Shown: positions 17,401-28,400, numbered from the stretch's first letter. The stretch is 64,000 bases of DNA from an uncultured Prevotella sp. (GCA_900317405.1 ONGP01000003.1:1-64000); one strand, 5' to 3'. Numbers and translations: made by a program. The notes: a model not told the origin generated them from the sequence alone.

Positions 17401-17434
17401 TTAAAGGTGCCTTTCGAAAGAAAAGCACCTTTAA
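17401..17434. terminator. Bidirectional terminator
   Basis: A 10-bp perfect inverted repeat TTAAAGGTGC / GCACCTTTAA with T-rich tails on both strands, between two converging genes (lipoprotein and ppiD-like). Confidence 0.85.
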
Positions 17435-17456
17435 TTATAATGTTTAACTTAATCTC

Positions 17457-19592
17457 TTAGAAGAACAGGTAGCGGTTATCAACTACACCAGCCTTCTGGT
17501 AGAGTTCCTGCATGAACATGCGAGCAGCCTGAGTGGCCTGCATCTGAAGCTGACGCTCAGTCTGAGCTGCATCAAACTTAGCACCCTCGCGGTTGCTCTT
17601 CTTCAGCACCTTGAACAGGTAAGCACCACCGTTACCCTTAACTACAGCCTTGCTGAACTCGCCAGCCTTAACAGCTGCTACAGCACCAGCAAGAGCGGGC
17701 TCAGAAGCACCTGTGGCCTGTACGAATACAGGAGCACTGAAGGTAATCTGGTTTACAGAGTCGATCTTAGCACCCTTAGCCTGAGCACCTGCGATGTCCT
17801 TAACACCAGCAAGCTTAGCCTTGATCTGCTCGAACTTCTTGTCGCGGAGAACCTCTGACTTCAGAATCTCCTTAACGCTGTTCATATCGCGATAGCCTAC
17901 AGGGTTAACCTTAGTAAGTGCTACAACCAGCAGGTGGTCGTTGTTACCACACTCGTACAGAGGACTAACCTCACCAGCCTTAGCATCGAAGATCCACTTC
18001 AATGCCTCGCGTGTGGCGCGCAGACCAGCTACGTTGTGCTCGTAGTTGAAGAGGTCCTGACGTGGAGTAACCTTGAAGCCGAACTTAGCTGCATTCTTCT
18101 CCATGTCCTCGATAGTCTTGTTCTCGCTAACAAACTGACTGAACTTATTGTAAGCCTCAGAGTATGTAGTCTTAGAGAAATCGATAGTATGCTTAACAAC
18201 AGCTGCCTCGTACTTATCAACCATAGCCTTGCGAGCTGTTACCTGCAGAATGATGTTGCCCTGAGCAAACTCGAGGTTCTTAACATCGTTTACAGCCAAG
18301 CTGTTAATTGAGTTGAGGTAGTTCTTTGACTCCTCGTCGATAGAATTGCTGCTCTCGTACATAGCAGATGTGAGCCACTGCTTAGCACCAGTCTGACCGT
18401 ACTTCTGAGCAAGCTGCTCGAAGTCGGCACCAGCCTTAAGAGCTGTGTAAATGCTATCAGCTGTCTTCTTAGCTGCCTCAGGTGTAGCACCTGCAACCTG
18501 AATCTGACGATACTCGATAGAGTCAGGCTGCTGTGACTTAGCGATGAGTTTAACTACATTGAGAGTATTGTCGAAAGCTGTCTCGAATACAGCAGAGGTC
18601 TGACCAACTGCCATAGAGTCGAGCTTAGCTGCGATGTCTGAAGGATAAGCGCGCTTGGTAGCAGCGAAACCTGTGTAAGCGAACTGTGACTGAGCCTTGC
18701 GAACAACCTCAGCGGCGTTAGCACCACTCTGCAGCTTCTGGGCTGCGTCGGTCATTGTTGTCATCAGGGCCTTGCGGTCAGCAGCCGAAGCTACAACCTG
18801 GAAGTCAACATACTTGATGTCACGGCTCTCAACGTCCTGCTTGAACATCTCCTTGTGCTCATCGTACTTAGCCTTGAGATCCTTATCGTCAACCTTAACA
18901 TCATTGTCATTGATTGAAGAGTAAGCGATTGAAGCAAGCTGGATGTCGCTCTCAGAATTCTGACCCTCGAAAGCCATCTTGGCTGAGATTGGGTTAGAGA
19001 TCAGACAGTTGCTGAGCAGAGCCTGATACTTCTGAGCGAGAGTCTGTGTGCGGAGGTTCTTCTCGATGAACTGCCAGTACTTGTAGATAGTCTGGTACTG
19101 CTCTGCGAGCTGTGGGGTCTGACCTGCCTTCTTGTAGTCGTCCAAGAACTTAGTAAGCATGGTAACGTCGAAACGACCAGTCTGCTGGTTAACGAATGGA
19201 GACTGCATCAACATTGGGTTGGTGCCCTCCTTCATGATGTTCTGGAGTTCCTCATCGGTAACGGTAAGGCCAAGCTTCTCACACTCGCTGCTGATGATCT
19301 GCTCGTTGATGTACTGACTCCAAACTTGATCCTTGATTTGGTTAAGCTCTTCCTCAGAGAAGTTCTCGCGACCCTGAGTAATCTTCAGAACATCCTGATA
19401 CTCATCAACAAGTGCCTGAAACTCCTGTACGTTGATTTTGTTTCCTAACACTTCGCCAATCTGCTGACGCTGCTGGTTCTTGGTTGCTTCACAAGAACGG
19501 AAAGCTTCTTCAGCAATGAAGGCGAAAAGGCCTAAGCCAATAATGCAAACGAGGGCTACGCCTCTTTTACGGATTTTTCCTAATGCTGCCAT
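17457..19592 (-). CDS. PpiD/SurA-like periplasmic peptidyl-prolyl isomerase
   Basis: 711 aa. One N-terminal membrane segment (about 11-28), then a SurA_N-type chaperone region (about 40-230), a parvulin-like rotamase part near 345-450 (DSIEYRQIQVAG ... GADFEQLAQKYGQ), and a C-terminal helical arm. Expected role: anchored foldase for periplasmic and outer-membrane proteins. A promoter-like TAATTTTG (19632-19639) is 40 bases upstream. It follows the envelope genes at 19683-22872 on the same strand. Confidence 0.85.
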   Translation of the reverse strand: MAALGKIRKRGVALVCIIGLGLFAFIAEEAFRSCEATKNQQRQQIGEVLGNKINVQEFQALVDEYQDVLKITQGRENFSEEELNQIKDQVWSQYINEQIISSECEKLGLTVTDEELQNIMKEGTNPMLMQSPFVNQQTGRFDVTMLTKFLDDYKKAGQTPQLAEQYQTIYKYWQFIEKNLRTQTLAQKYQALLSNCLISNPISAKMAFEGQNSESDIQLASIAYSSINDNDVKVDDKDLKAKYDEHKEMFKQDVESRDIKYVDFQVVASAADRKALMTTMTDAAQKLQSGANAAEVVRKAQSQFAYTGFAATKRAYPSDIAAKLDSMAVGQTSAVFETAFDNTLNVVKLIAKSQQPDSIEYRQIQVAGATPEAAKKTADSIYTALKAGADFEQLAQKYGQTGAKQWLTSAMYESSNSIDEESKNYLNSINSLAVNDVKNLEFAQGNIILQVTARKAMVDKYEAAVVKHTIDFSKTTYSEAYNKFSQFVSENKTIEDMEKNAAKFGFKVTPRQDLFNYEHNVAGLRATREALKWIFDAKAGEVSPLYECGNNDHLLVVALTKVNPVGYRDMNSVKEILKSEVLRDKKFEQIKAKLAGVKDIAGAQAKGAKIDSVNQITFSAPVFVQATGASEPALAGAVAAVKAGEFSKAVVKGNGGAYLFKVLKKSNREGAKFDAAQTERQLQMQATQAARMFMQELYQKAGVVDNRYLFF

Positions 19593-19631
19593 AAATATTT
19601 AAATTTTTAATTATTATTCATAAAACGCGTG

Positions 19632-19639
19632 CAAAATTA
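19632..19639 (-). promoter_or_regulatory. Promoter of the ppiD-like gene (TAATTTTG)
   Basis: TAATTTTG followed by C on the minus strand, in the 90-base gap before the ATG at 19592. Confidence 0.5.
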
Positions 19640-19682
19640 ATAAATTTGTTTGAAACCACGAAATTTTTTCGTAGAAATTTGG

Positions 19683-20960
19683 TTATTCAGTGATGTTTAA
19701 GCGAACCAACTCAATTTTTGTCGCTGTATTCTTGACGATTTTGAATTCGTAATGGTCGATTTTTACTACTTCGTTCAATTTTGGGAATGACTGATATTCG
19801 TGCAGAATAAGTCCGCCCAATGTCATATATTCATCACTTTCAGGTAAATCAAGGTCGAACATCTCGTTGATCTTTGCAATCTCCAGTCGGGCCGACAGGA
19901 TATATTCGTGATCAGAGAGTTGTTTTGCCACATGGTTAGTATTATCGTGTTCATCCTCAATTTCACCAGTAATTTCCTCCATAATATCCTCGAGCGATAC
20001 AAGTCCGCTAGTTCCTCCAAACTCGTCGACAACAACAGCCAGAGAGCGTTTCTGCTGCATCAGTTGGGCCATAAGTTTAGAAGCCAGCATAGTCTCAGGA
20101 ACAAACGTAATCTCACGGATAAGTTTTGTATCTACAATTGCGGTCTGAGAGGCGCTCTTATCCAAGCGGAACATGTCGGACGAATGAATATATCCGATGA
20201 TATGATCTACATCCTCATGATATATCACAATCTTACTGTGTCCACTCTCAATAAACACCTGCATCAGTTGCTCGATGGTAGCGATATCTTCAACCGCATC
20301 AATCTCCGTGCGAGGCACCATACAATCACGTATCTTTGTCTCAGAGAAGTCGAGTGCATTCTGGAATATCTTTACCTCTTCTTCGATATCATCTTCATTA
20401 TCAGCGCTGTCGATACTTGTCTGCACCAAATAGTCGAGGTCAACCTTGGTAAATTCCTTCTCTTCACCACCCTTCTTCATCCTTACGCCTACCAATCGCA
20501 GCAGTCCTTTTGACAGCAACGTAGCAAAGCGTGAGATGGGATAAAGTACCACGTAGCATATCCATGCTGGGACCGCAAATACTACGAGTAAAGTATTGGG
20601 ATTGTTCTTGAAAATCGACTTTGGCAGGAACTCGCCCGTAAACAGAACAACAAGTGTCGACAACAAAGTATCGCACGTTACTCTGACACCATCACTAAAA
20701 GGTGCAAATAGTGTGTCGTCGAAAAGTTTTGCAAAGAGAATACCGTAGATTACAAGCGAGATATTATTACCTACCAACATCGTTGAAACGAAGTTGTTGG
20801 GATGCTGATAGAAAATCTTGATGATGCGCTGCGAAAAGCGGTTCTTCTCGCGATCCATCTCGGCTCTCAGTCGGTTTGACGACACAAATGCTATCTCCAT
20901 ACCAGAGAAAAAGGCGGAGAACAGCATCGATACGAGCAGCCAGATAATCAGTTCTGTCAT
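19683..20960 (-). CDS. CNNM/CBS/CorC-domain membrane protein (hemolysin family)
   Basis: 425 aa. An N-terminal CNNM (DUF21) region with about four membrane segments (1-185), two CBS domains (about 205-335; MVPRTEI start and VVDEFGGTSG), and a CorC_HlyC C-terminal domain. Such proteins are linked to Mg/Co efflux or gliding-motility assembly. The start overlaps the stop of lptC by 4 bases. A relative lies at 45709-47025. Confidence 0.88.
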   Translation of the reverse strand: MTELIIWLLVSMLFSAFFSGMEIAFVSSNRLRAEMDREKNRFSQRIIKIFYQHPNNFVSTMLVGNNISLVIYGILFAKLFDDTLFAPFSDGVRVTCDTLLSTLVVLFTGEFLPKSIFKNNPNTLLVVFAVPAWICYVVLYPISRFATLLSKGLLRLVGVRMKKGGEEKEFTKVDLDYLVQTSIDSADNEDDIEEEVKIFQNALDFSETKIRDCMVPRTEIDAVEDIATIEQLMQVFIESGHSKIVIYHEDVDHIIGYIHSSDMFRLDKSASQTAIVDTKLIREITFVPETMLASKLMAQLMQQKRSLAVVVDEFGGTSGLVSLEDIMEEITGEIEDEHDNTNHVAKQLSDHEYILSARLEIAKINEMFDLDLPESDEYMTLGGLILHEYQSFPKLNEVVKIDHYEFKIVKNTATKIELVRLNITE

Positions 20961-21625
20961 TGTCCGGTCCTCCTGTGTTTCTGTAATTGATGACGCTGTG
21001 GTGGTGCCTGCACTGTATCCTTCTTCTCGCCAGACTTATCCTGACTTTCGTCGGTCTTCTCGCCAGTCATATCCTCGCGAGTGAATGAGCCTTTGGAATT
21101 GGTTACAATATAGTGAGTCATACGCTCGTCTGAAAGGAAATACGATCCTTCCATACTGCGTTCTGGAGTAGTAACCTTTGAGAACACATTAGAATAGAGT
21201 TCGTGTTTCAAACCGTCCCAGAACAGTTCTTCGCTCTCGTATACCAGTCCGTTGATATTGCGGATACGCACACGTCCGCGCAGATGCCAAAGTTTCTTCT
21301 GGTCATAATACCATGCTGTATCAGCCTGGATATATGCCTCTACATGGAACTTCTCATCGAACTGTTCGAAGAACACTCCCTTCTCGAATGTCCAGCACGA
21401 AGGATTCTTAACGATATTTACATCCCACCGCTCGGTAACAATCTTATACTTGATAACACCGCTATCACTGATAAGTGTGTTAACACCATATGACGTCATA
21501 ACCGAGACCGAATCGCGATCGTGGATGGCAGGCGCGATATGCTCCTGCACCTCAGTACAAGAACCTAATATCATCGCCGCAACAGTGGCAACGGCGATTA
21601 TTCTACCTTCCACTTTGCGAACCAT
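20957..21625 (-). CDS. lptC: LPS export protein LptC (lipoprotein form)
   Basis: 222 aa. The N-terminus ends in a lipobox (ILGSC, Cys23), so it is probably lipid-anchored, unlike the membrane-helix form of E. coli. The beta-jellyroll follows (AYIQADTAWYYDQKKLWHLRG ... LYSNVFSKVTTP). It bridges the LptBFG complex to LptA. The C-terminus is a charged, Gln/Lys-rich tail. It overlaps both neighbours (4 bases downstream, 28 upstream). Confidence 0.85.
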   Translation of the reverse strand: MVRKVEGRIIAVATVAAMILGSCTEVQEHIAPAIHDRDSVSVMTSYGVNTLISDSGVIKYKIVTERWDVNIVKNPSCWTFEKGVFFEQFDEKFHVEAYIQADTAWYYDQKKLWHLRGRVRIRNINGLVYESEELFWDGLKHELYSNVFSKVTTPERSMEGSYFLSDERMTHYIVTNSKGSFTREDMTGEKTDESQDKSGEKKDTVQAPPQRHQLQKHRRTGQ

Positions 21626-22872
21626 TTCTCGTTGAAAGTAAATCCAATGTTAAGGCGGAACATGTTCTCCTTAATCATATTATCAGCCGAACGATGAACG
21701 AACTGACCACTGATGCTAAGGATAGAACGAGCATTATATCCATTCATGATGGGGATACCAAATCCGAGGCTGGCAGATATTTCCTTAGGACCTTCCTTAC
21801 CATTAATATAATAATAAGGTGTAGCCATACCAACACCAGCACGATAGCGAACACGCTGTAGAAACTTACGACCAAGAGGGCGTGGAGTCCACTCTGCGCC
21901 AAGATTAAAACGATAGCTATCCTTTAGCAATCCTGACTTGAGCGCATATGTACCATTGGTGTAATCAGGATAGTCAACACTACCCCACTTCTGAATCTGA
22001 AGATCGGCACCTACACGGAGGTTCAGAGCATGATTATATGCAAGACCGAATCCGAATGCTGTAGGAATACTCAGGCCATTGGCAATCTTAAACGTTGTAG
22101 TATCCGACTTACTGATGCTTGAGTTTGTATTAATGATAGACAACTCAGGATCGGCTTTAAGTGAATGACCTGGTGTCCAAGTAGCAGCAAGAGTGATATT
22201 ATCATTCTTGCTGATTGGCAACTCAAGCTGAGCACCAATATCAAGCTTATAGCTGCTAATATCTGCAGAATATTGCTTGGTAAGTGCATTAATAGAAGAT
22301 GAACTACTAGATGCAATACTGCGATTGTACTCGCCCCACAAATATGATAGGTTTACACCAATAGACAATGGCTTGATGGGACGAATACCTGTTCCGATAA
22401 ACAATTGATGCATACCACCACTTCCTTCATTGGTAGTAGCCACAGTAGTTTGAGCATCGTTAAGCTTCTCAGTGCTATAATACTTGTAACCTATATTAGA
22501 ATATGGCAAAACACCGAATGAAATACCTACATTCTTGAATGCTCGGAACAATCCCACCACATAATCGAAACCACCACTCTTGCCATTAAGCTTAGTGCCG
22601 TTTTCGTTGTAATTGGTAATCTGACCTGAAAGACCTGCATCGAAAAGCATTGTAAGCGAATCTATTGCAGAGTACGAGGCAGGGTTCATTGGGTTGACTT
22701 CATTACCGCGGCGCATAGCAAGGCCTACGCCATTCATACCTTTGTTAAAACTTACACTCTGGTCGGTAAGGTCGCCTAAGCCAAACTGGCTGTAGGGAGA
22801 GTTGGTGTTGCTTTGCGCAAAAGCCGATGTCGTCAAGGATGCCAAGACGAAACTGGCGAGAATCTTATTCAT
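21598..22872 (-). CDS. Putative outer-membrane beta-barrel protein
   Basis: 424 aa. Signal peptide ends SAFAQ (about residue 20). The mature part starts NTNSPYSQFGLGDL, a motif of Bacteroidetes barrel proteins distantly like OmpP1/FadL, with many alternating strands and a final aromatic strand. Cargo unknown. First gene of the envelope set; TAATTTTG lies 40 bases upstream. Confidence 0.75.
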   Translation of the reverse strand: MNKILASFVLASLTTSAFAQSNTNSPYSQFGLGDLTDQSVSFNKGMNGVGLAMRRGNEVNPMNPASYSAIDSLTMLFDAGLSGQITNYNENGTKLNGKSGGFDYVVGLFRAFKNVGISFGVLPYSNIGYKYYSTEKLNDAQTTVATTNEGSGGMHQLFIGTGIRPIKPLSIGVNLSYLWGEYNRSIASSSSSSINALTKQYSADISSYKLDIGAQLELPISKNDNITLAATWTPGHSLKADPELSIINTNSSISKSDTTTFKIANGLSIPTAFGFGLAYNHALNLRVGADLQIQKWGSVDYPDYTNGTYALKSGLLKDSYRFNLGAEWTPRPLGRKFLQRVRYRAGVGMATPYYYINGKEGPKEISASLGFGIPIMNGYNARSILSISGQFVHRSADNMIKENMFRLNIGFTFNEKWFAKWKVE

Positions 22873-22911
22873 ATTTTATACTTTAATTCTATTGAAAAAC
22901 ATTTCAGCGTG

Positions 22912-22919
22912 CAAAATTA
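22912..22919 (-). promoter_or_regulatory. Promoter of the envelope operon (TAATTTTG)
   Basis: TAATTTTG followed by C on the minus strand, 39 bases before the ATG at 22872. Confidence 0.55.
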
Positions 22920-22964
22920 TCAAAAAAAAACCGAAGTAATGGCTTTTTCTTCGAAAATATAAGT

Positions 22965-22972
22965 TATTTTTG
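22965..22972 (+). promoter_or_regulatory. Promoter element very close to a GTG start (TATTTTTG)
   Basis: TATTTTTG followed by C ends only four bases before the GTG at 22977. If used, transcription would start at or next to the start codon, giving a leaderless message. Confidence 0.45.
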
Positions 22973-22976
22973 CATC

Positions 22977-24173
22977 GTGAAACATTTAAAAATAAATATC
23001 AAGAGGTTACTGACCATAGCTATCGTGCTGAGTGTCAGCCACATAACGCCAATTTTTGCACAATCTGATGCAAAACCCGAAATTGCCGCATTTGAGCACA
23101 TCGGACCTGATTTTGATCCGATGGACTCGGTTGAGGTTAGTCTATTGACTTGTTCACCACATGAGGAGATATACAGTTTGTATGGTCATGCTGCACTGAG
23201 ATGGCATGAGGGCGATACAGACTTGGTATTCAATTGGGGCATGTTTAGCTTCAGCAAACCATACTTTGCACTGAGGTTCGTTTTCGGACTTACCGACTAC
23301 GAGTTGGCAGCCTACCCCTTTGACAGGTTCTGGCCATACTACCAGCAATGGGGAAGCAGCATAACCGAACAGGTACTGAACCTGACAAACGACGAGAAAC
23401 GAAAACTGAAGAAGTTACTTGCCGAGAACCTGGAGCCAGAGAATCGCGTATATCGCTACAACTTCTTCTACAACAACTGTTCGACAAAGCCACGCGATGT
23501 TGTAGAGAAGAGCATCAACGGACAGGTGATATACAACGAACGCGAGGACTATACCCCATCGTTCCGCGATATGGTGCGCGAATGCAACAGAAATCACCTA
23601 TGGTCGAAATGCGGCAATGACATGCTACTAGGTCTGAAGGCCGACATGAAGACAAATCGCAGCGAGCAGGAATTTCTGCCAATGAACCTGATGCAGGATT
23701 TTGCACATGCGCAGATATATAAAGATGGTGAATACCGTCCGCTGGTAAAGGAACAACACATGCTGGTAATGCCCGGAGTACAACAGATAGAGCCCGACTT
23801 TATACTTACTCCTACAGAGATGGCGCTAATACTGCTTGCAATATCGCTGGCAATAGCTCTGTATGAATGGAAGCGTAAAAAGGTTGCTAAATGGTACGAT
23901 ATACTGCTGATGACAGTTCAAGGACTAGCAGGTTTAGTGCTTACGGTGATGATATTCTCGCAGCATCCTACCACATCACTAAACCTGAATCTATTGCTGT
24001 TTAACCCACTGCCATTAGTATTCATTCCTGCCATTATTAAAGGGAAGCGCGGATTATGGCGCAAGGTGCAGTTTGCCATGCTGATATTATTTACAATTGG
24101 CGGCATATTCCAGAGCTACGCCGAGGGCATATGGATTGTGGCATTATGTTTGCTGAGTAGACTAAAGAAATGA
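22977..24173 (+). CDS. DUF4105 (Lnb N-terminal-like) membrane protein
   Basis: 398 aa from a GTG. Signal peptide ends PIFAQ (about residue 29). The DUF4105 domain follows (VSLLTCSPHEEIYSLYGHAALR ... RYNFFYNNCSTKPRD), with a conserved His and Cys that suggest an NlpC/P60-like or related hydrolase fold, then four membrane segments (about 280-398). The substrate is unknown. Its TGA overlaps the ATG of the next gene. Confidence 0.8.
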   Translation: MKHLKINIKRLLTIAIVLSVSHITPIFAQSDAKPEIAAFEHIGPDFDPMDSVEVSLLTCSPHEEIYSLYGHAALRWHEGDTDLVFNWGMFSFSKPYFALRFVFGLTDYELAAYPFDRFWPYYQQWGSSITEQVLNLTNDEKRKLKKLLAENLEPENRVYRYNFFYNNCSTKPRDVVEKSINGQVIYNEREDYTPSFRDMVRECNRNHLWSKCGNDMLLGLKADMKTNRSEQEFLPMNLMQDFAHAQIYKDGEYRPLVKEQHMLVMPGVQQIEPDFILTPTEMALILLAISLAIALYEWKRKKVAKWYDILLMTVQGLAGLVLTVMIFSQHPTTSLNLNLLLFNPLPLVFIPAIIKGKRGLWRKVQFAMLILFTIGGIFQSYAEGIWIVALCLLSRLKK

Positions 24174-25357
24174 AGAATAGATATCTATACGTAACCCTGC
24201 TGACGATGCTGGCACTCAGCTCGCAGGCACAGACAGAAAAGGGAGCAGGTCCCAGATTGGTAGTGAATATCACTATCGATCAGCTAAGGAACGACTATCC
24301 TGCTCTGTTTGATGATGGTTGCGTATATGAGCAAGGTTTTTACCCATTCAGCCAGATTGACCTGTCGTCTGCCATTTCGTCAGTAATGACAGGCACAACG
24401 CCTTTCTACCACACTGTCACTGCCGACAAATGGCTAGATAGAAGCACACTTCAAACAGTAGCCGCAACACCAAACGACATTGCCGTATCGACCATCAGCG
24501 ACGAACTTAAGATGGCCACTAAGGGCGAAGGTAAGGTATGCGCAATAGCTACAAAAAAAGAGACAGCAGCACTATCTGCCGGACACAATGCCGACAAGAT
24601 TGTATGGAACGACGATAAGAAAAAGAAATGGAATGCTATCAGTCTGACAGACAAAGCATTACAAATACTTATTCAAGAAGAACTAGGACAAGATTCCATC
24701 CCAGACCTACTACTACTTACTTATGAAAACAAAGAGCAGAATAAATCCGACAACGAGACTCTAAACAATGCTCTGGTAAAACTGGTAAGTGAGATAGAAA
24801 AACTGATAGGTAAGGACAACACCCTATTTGTAGTAACGTCAAGCGGATATGCTGATGAGAACATCAGTGAATATGCCAAATACAACATCCCTACCGGTGT
24901 ATACTATACTAACCGTACTGCCAATCTGCTTAACATGTATATGGGAGCACTTTGGGGTCAGGGTAAGTATGTAGAAGGCACATATCGCAACCATCTGTAT
25001 CTGAACCACCAGCTATTGGAGTCAAAGCGCATCGCACTGAGCGATGCCACAATGAAGGCAAAGGAATTTCTGCTACAGATGACCGGAGTGAAGAGTGTAA
25101 GCACGCATCTGTATGAGCAACACATGGGCGACCTGGTGATTGAGCTTAACCCCGGCTGGCAGATGCAGAACGACGACACTCACGAGCAGATACAGACAAA
25201 ACAGCAACTTGCATATTTCCCAATCATATTCTATGGTGCCAACATCCCTGCCGAAAGGGTGAAAACACCTGTAAGCATCGAGCGTATTGCCCCTACAATT
25301 TCGAAGGCAATCCGTATTCGTGCGCCTAATGCATGTATGGCTACACCTCTTTTTTAA
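24170..25357 (+). CDS. Alkaline-phosphatase-fold protein, probably degenerate
   Basis: 395 aa with a signal peptide (ends SSQAQ). The start VVNITIDQLRNDYP and WLDR match Bacteroidetes alkaline phosphatase family proteins, which are usually nearer 500 aa. The nucleophile motif (T-x-x-G-H) is replaced by SSAISS, and the later metal motif TADHG reads TSSGYAD. Loss of these ligands and the short length suggest no phosphatase activity. Coupled to the DUF4105 gene by an ATGA overlap. Confidence 0.6.
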   Translation: MKNRYLYVTLLTMLALSSQAQTEKGAGPRLVVNITIDQLRNDYPALFDDGCVYEQGFYPFSQIDLSSAISSVMTGTTPFYHTVTADKWLDRSTLQTVAATPNDIAVSTISDELKMATKGEGKVCAIATKKETAALSAGHNADKIVWNDDKKKKWNAISLTDKALQILIQEELGQDSIPDLLLLTYENKEQNKSDNETLNNALVKLVSEIEKLIGKDNTLFVVTSSGYADENISEYAKYNIPTGVYYTNRTANLLNMYMGALWGQGKYVEGTYRNHLYLNHQLLESKRIALSDATMKAKEFLLQMTGVKSVSTHLYEQHMGDLVIELNPGWQMQNDDTHEQIQTKQQLAYFPIIFYGANIPAERVKTPVSIERIAPTISKAIRIRAPNACMATPLF

Positions 25358-25365
25358 TAAAAGGC

Positions 25366-25396
25366 TTGGTTATTACAATTATTTTTTGTAATTTTG
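25366..25396 (+). promoter_or_regulatory. Promoter of secA
   Basis: TTG at 25366-25368, a 20-base spacer, and TAATTTTG at 25389-25396 followed by C. It begins just after the preceding gene's stop. A 7-bp ATTACAA/TTGTAAT repeat overlaps it. Confidence 0.7.
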
Positions 25397-25451
25397 CCGC
25401 CGTTTTAGAATCAGTCATACATAAACAATAAGTAAAAAAGTAAAATTAGAT

Positions 25452-28400
25452 ATGAATTTCAACAAATTTTTAAAGTCGCTGTTCGGTGACAAATCCAGCC
25501 GCGACATGAAACTTATCCAGCCACTCGTAGAGAAGGTAAAGGAAGTATATCCCGAGGTACAGAAGCTGGATAATGACGCTTTGCGTAATCGCACAAAGAC
25601 ATTGCAGAAGCAGGTACAGGACTCAGCCAAAGAGCAGAAAGCCCGTATCGAAGAGTTAAAGGCAACAATCGAGAATACACCTATCGACGAGCGTGCTGAT
25701 ATCTTCGCTCAGATCGACAAGATCGAGAAGGAAGTATTGGAAATCTACGAGAAGGCTCTCGATGAGGTAATGCCTGAGGTATTTGCAATCGTAAAAGAGA
25801 CAGCACGCCGTTTTGCAGAAAACGAGGAGACTGTAGTAACAGCTACTGACTTCGACCGTGAATTGGCAGGCGACCCAAAGAAGGACTTCATCACTATCGA
25901 TGGTGATAAGGCCATCTATCATAACCACTGGACAGCCGGTGGTAACGACCTGAAGTGGGAAATGGTACACTACGACGTACAGTTGTTTGGTGGTGTTGTT
26001 CTGCATCAGGGTAAGATTGCCGAGATGGCAACTGGTGAAGGTAAGACACTTGTGGCTACCCTACCAGTATTCCTTAACGCACTGACCGGTAACGGTGTTC
26101 ACGTAGTAACCGTGAACGACTATCTGGCTAAGCGTGACTCTGAGTGGATGGGCCCACTCTATATGTTCCATGGTCTGAGCGTTGACTGTATCGACAAGCA
26201 TCAGCCAAACTCTGAGGCTCGCCGCAAGGCATATCAGGCAGATATCACATTCGGTACCAATAATGAGTTCGGTTTCGACTATCTGCGTGACAACATGGCA
26301 ACATCTCCTGCCGACCTGGTACAGCGCGCACATAACTATGCCATCGTCGACGAGGTTGACTCGGTATTGATTGACGATGCCCGTACACCTCTTATTATAT
26401 CAGGTCCTATCCCCAAGGGCGACGACCAGATGTTTGAGGAGTATCAACCACTGGTAGAAAAGCTGGTAGGCGTTCAGCGCCAGTTGGCCACACAGTATCT
26501 GGCTGATGCCAAGACACTGATTAGCGAAGGTAACAGTCTAATTGAGGCTGGCAACAAGAAAGAAGGTCAGGAGAAGCTCGACGCAGGATTCCTCTCGCTG
26601 TATCGCTCGCACAAGGCAATGCCAAAGAACAAACCTCTGATTAAGTTCCTCTCGGAGGAAGGTATCAAGGCCGGTATGCAGAATACCGAAAACATCTACA
26701 TGGAGAACAACAACCGCCGTATGCCTGAGTGTGTTGAGCCTCTTTACTTTGTAGTAGATGAGAAACTGAATTCATGTGATCTTACAGATAAGGGTACTGC
26801 TTGGCTCGCTAAGCAGGTGAACGACAACGAACTGTTTGTATTGCCAGATATCACAACCGAACTATCTGCTCTGGAGGCTCAGGAAGGTTTGACCGATCAG
26901 GAGCGTCTTGATAAGAAAGACGAACTGATGAGCCACTATGCTGTACAGAGCGAGCGTGTGCACACCCTGCAGCAGCTGCTTAAGGCTTACTGCATGTTCA
27001 ACAAGGATGATGAGTATGTGGTTATCGACGGTGAGGTTAAGATTGTTGACGAGCAGACAGGACGTATCATGGAAGGTCGCCGCTGGAGCGATGGTCTGCA
27101 CCAGGCTGTTGAGGCCAAGGAGCACGTAAAGGTTGAGGCTGCTACTCAGACATTTGCTACTATCACACTGCAGAACTACTTCCGTATGTATCACAAGCTG
27201 TCGGGTATGACCGGTACCGCTTCAACTGAGGCAGGTGAGTTCTGGGATATCTACAAGCTGGATGTAGTTGAGATTCCGACAAACCGTCCAGTAATCCGTA
27301 ACGACCAGGACGACCGCGTATATAAGACCGCTCGTGAGAAGTATAAGGCTGTAATCGAGGAAGTTGTAAAGATGAGAAATCAGGGCCGTCCTACACTGAT
27401 TGGTACCACATCGGTAGAAATATCAGAGTTACTGAGCCGTATGCTCGATATGTATGTAAATCCTGAGACAGGCAAGCGCGAGGGTATCCCCCATCAGGTG
27501 CTTAATGCCAAGTTGCACCAGAAGGAGGCCGACATCGTAGCACTGGCCGGACAAAGCACCAACGGCAAGGGTGCCGTAACCATCGCCACCAACATGGCAG
27601 GTCGTGGTACCGATATCAAGCTGTCGCCCGAAGTAAAGGCTGCAGGTGGTCTGGCCATAATCGGTACAGAGCGCCACGAGAGCCGTCGTGTAGACCGCCA
27701 GCTGCGTGGTCGTGCCGGACGTCAGGGTGACCCTGGTTCATCAGTATTCTATGTATCACTCGAGGATAAGCTGATGCGTCTGTTTGCCTCTGAGCGTATC
27801 GCATCAGTAATGGACCGTCTGGGATTCAAGGATGGCGAGATGATCGAGAGTCCTATGATCTCTAAGAGCATCGAGCGCGCCCAGAAGAAGGTTGAGGAGA
27901 ATAACTTCGGTATACGTAAGCGCCTTATCGAGTACGATGATGTGATGAACAAGCAGCGTACCGTAATATACGAGAAGCGTCGCCACGCCCTGATGGGTGA
28001 GCGTATCGGTATGGATATCGCTAATATCATCTGGGACCGTGTAGTTAACATTATCGAGAACTCTGGAGACTATCAGGGTGTGAAGGAGGAGTTCCTGCAC
28101 ATTCTCTCTATGGAGGTTCCATTCAGCAGCGAGGAGTTCATAAATCAGCCACGCGAGGTACTGACAGAGAATGCCTTCCAGGCAGCTATCGGCAACTTCA
28201 ACAGAAAGACTGAGCGTATCCAGACCGTTGCACAACCTATCATCAAGCAGGTATACGAGACTCAGGGACAAATCTATGAGCGCATTATGGTGCCCCTGAC
28301 CGATGGTCGTAAGATGTTCAACATCCCATGTAACCTTAAGGACGCATACGAGAGCGACTGCAAGAGTATCGTTAAGGAGTTTGAGAAGAGCATTCTGCTG

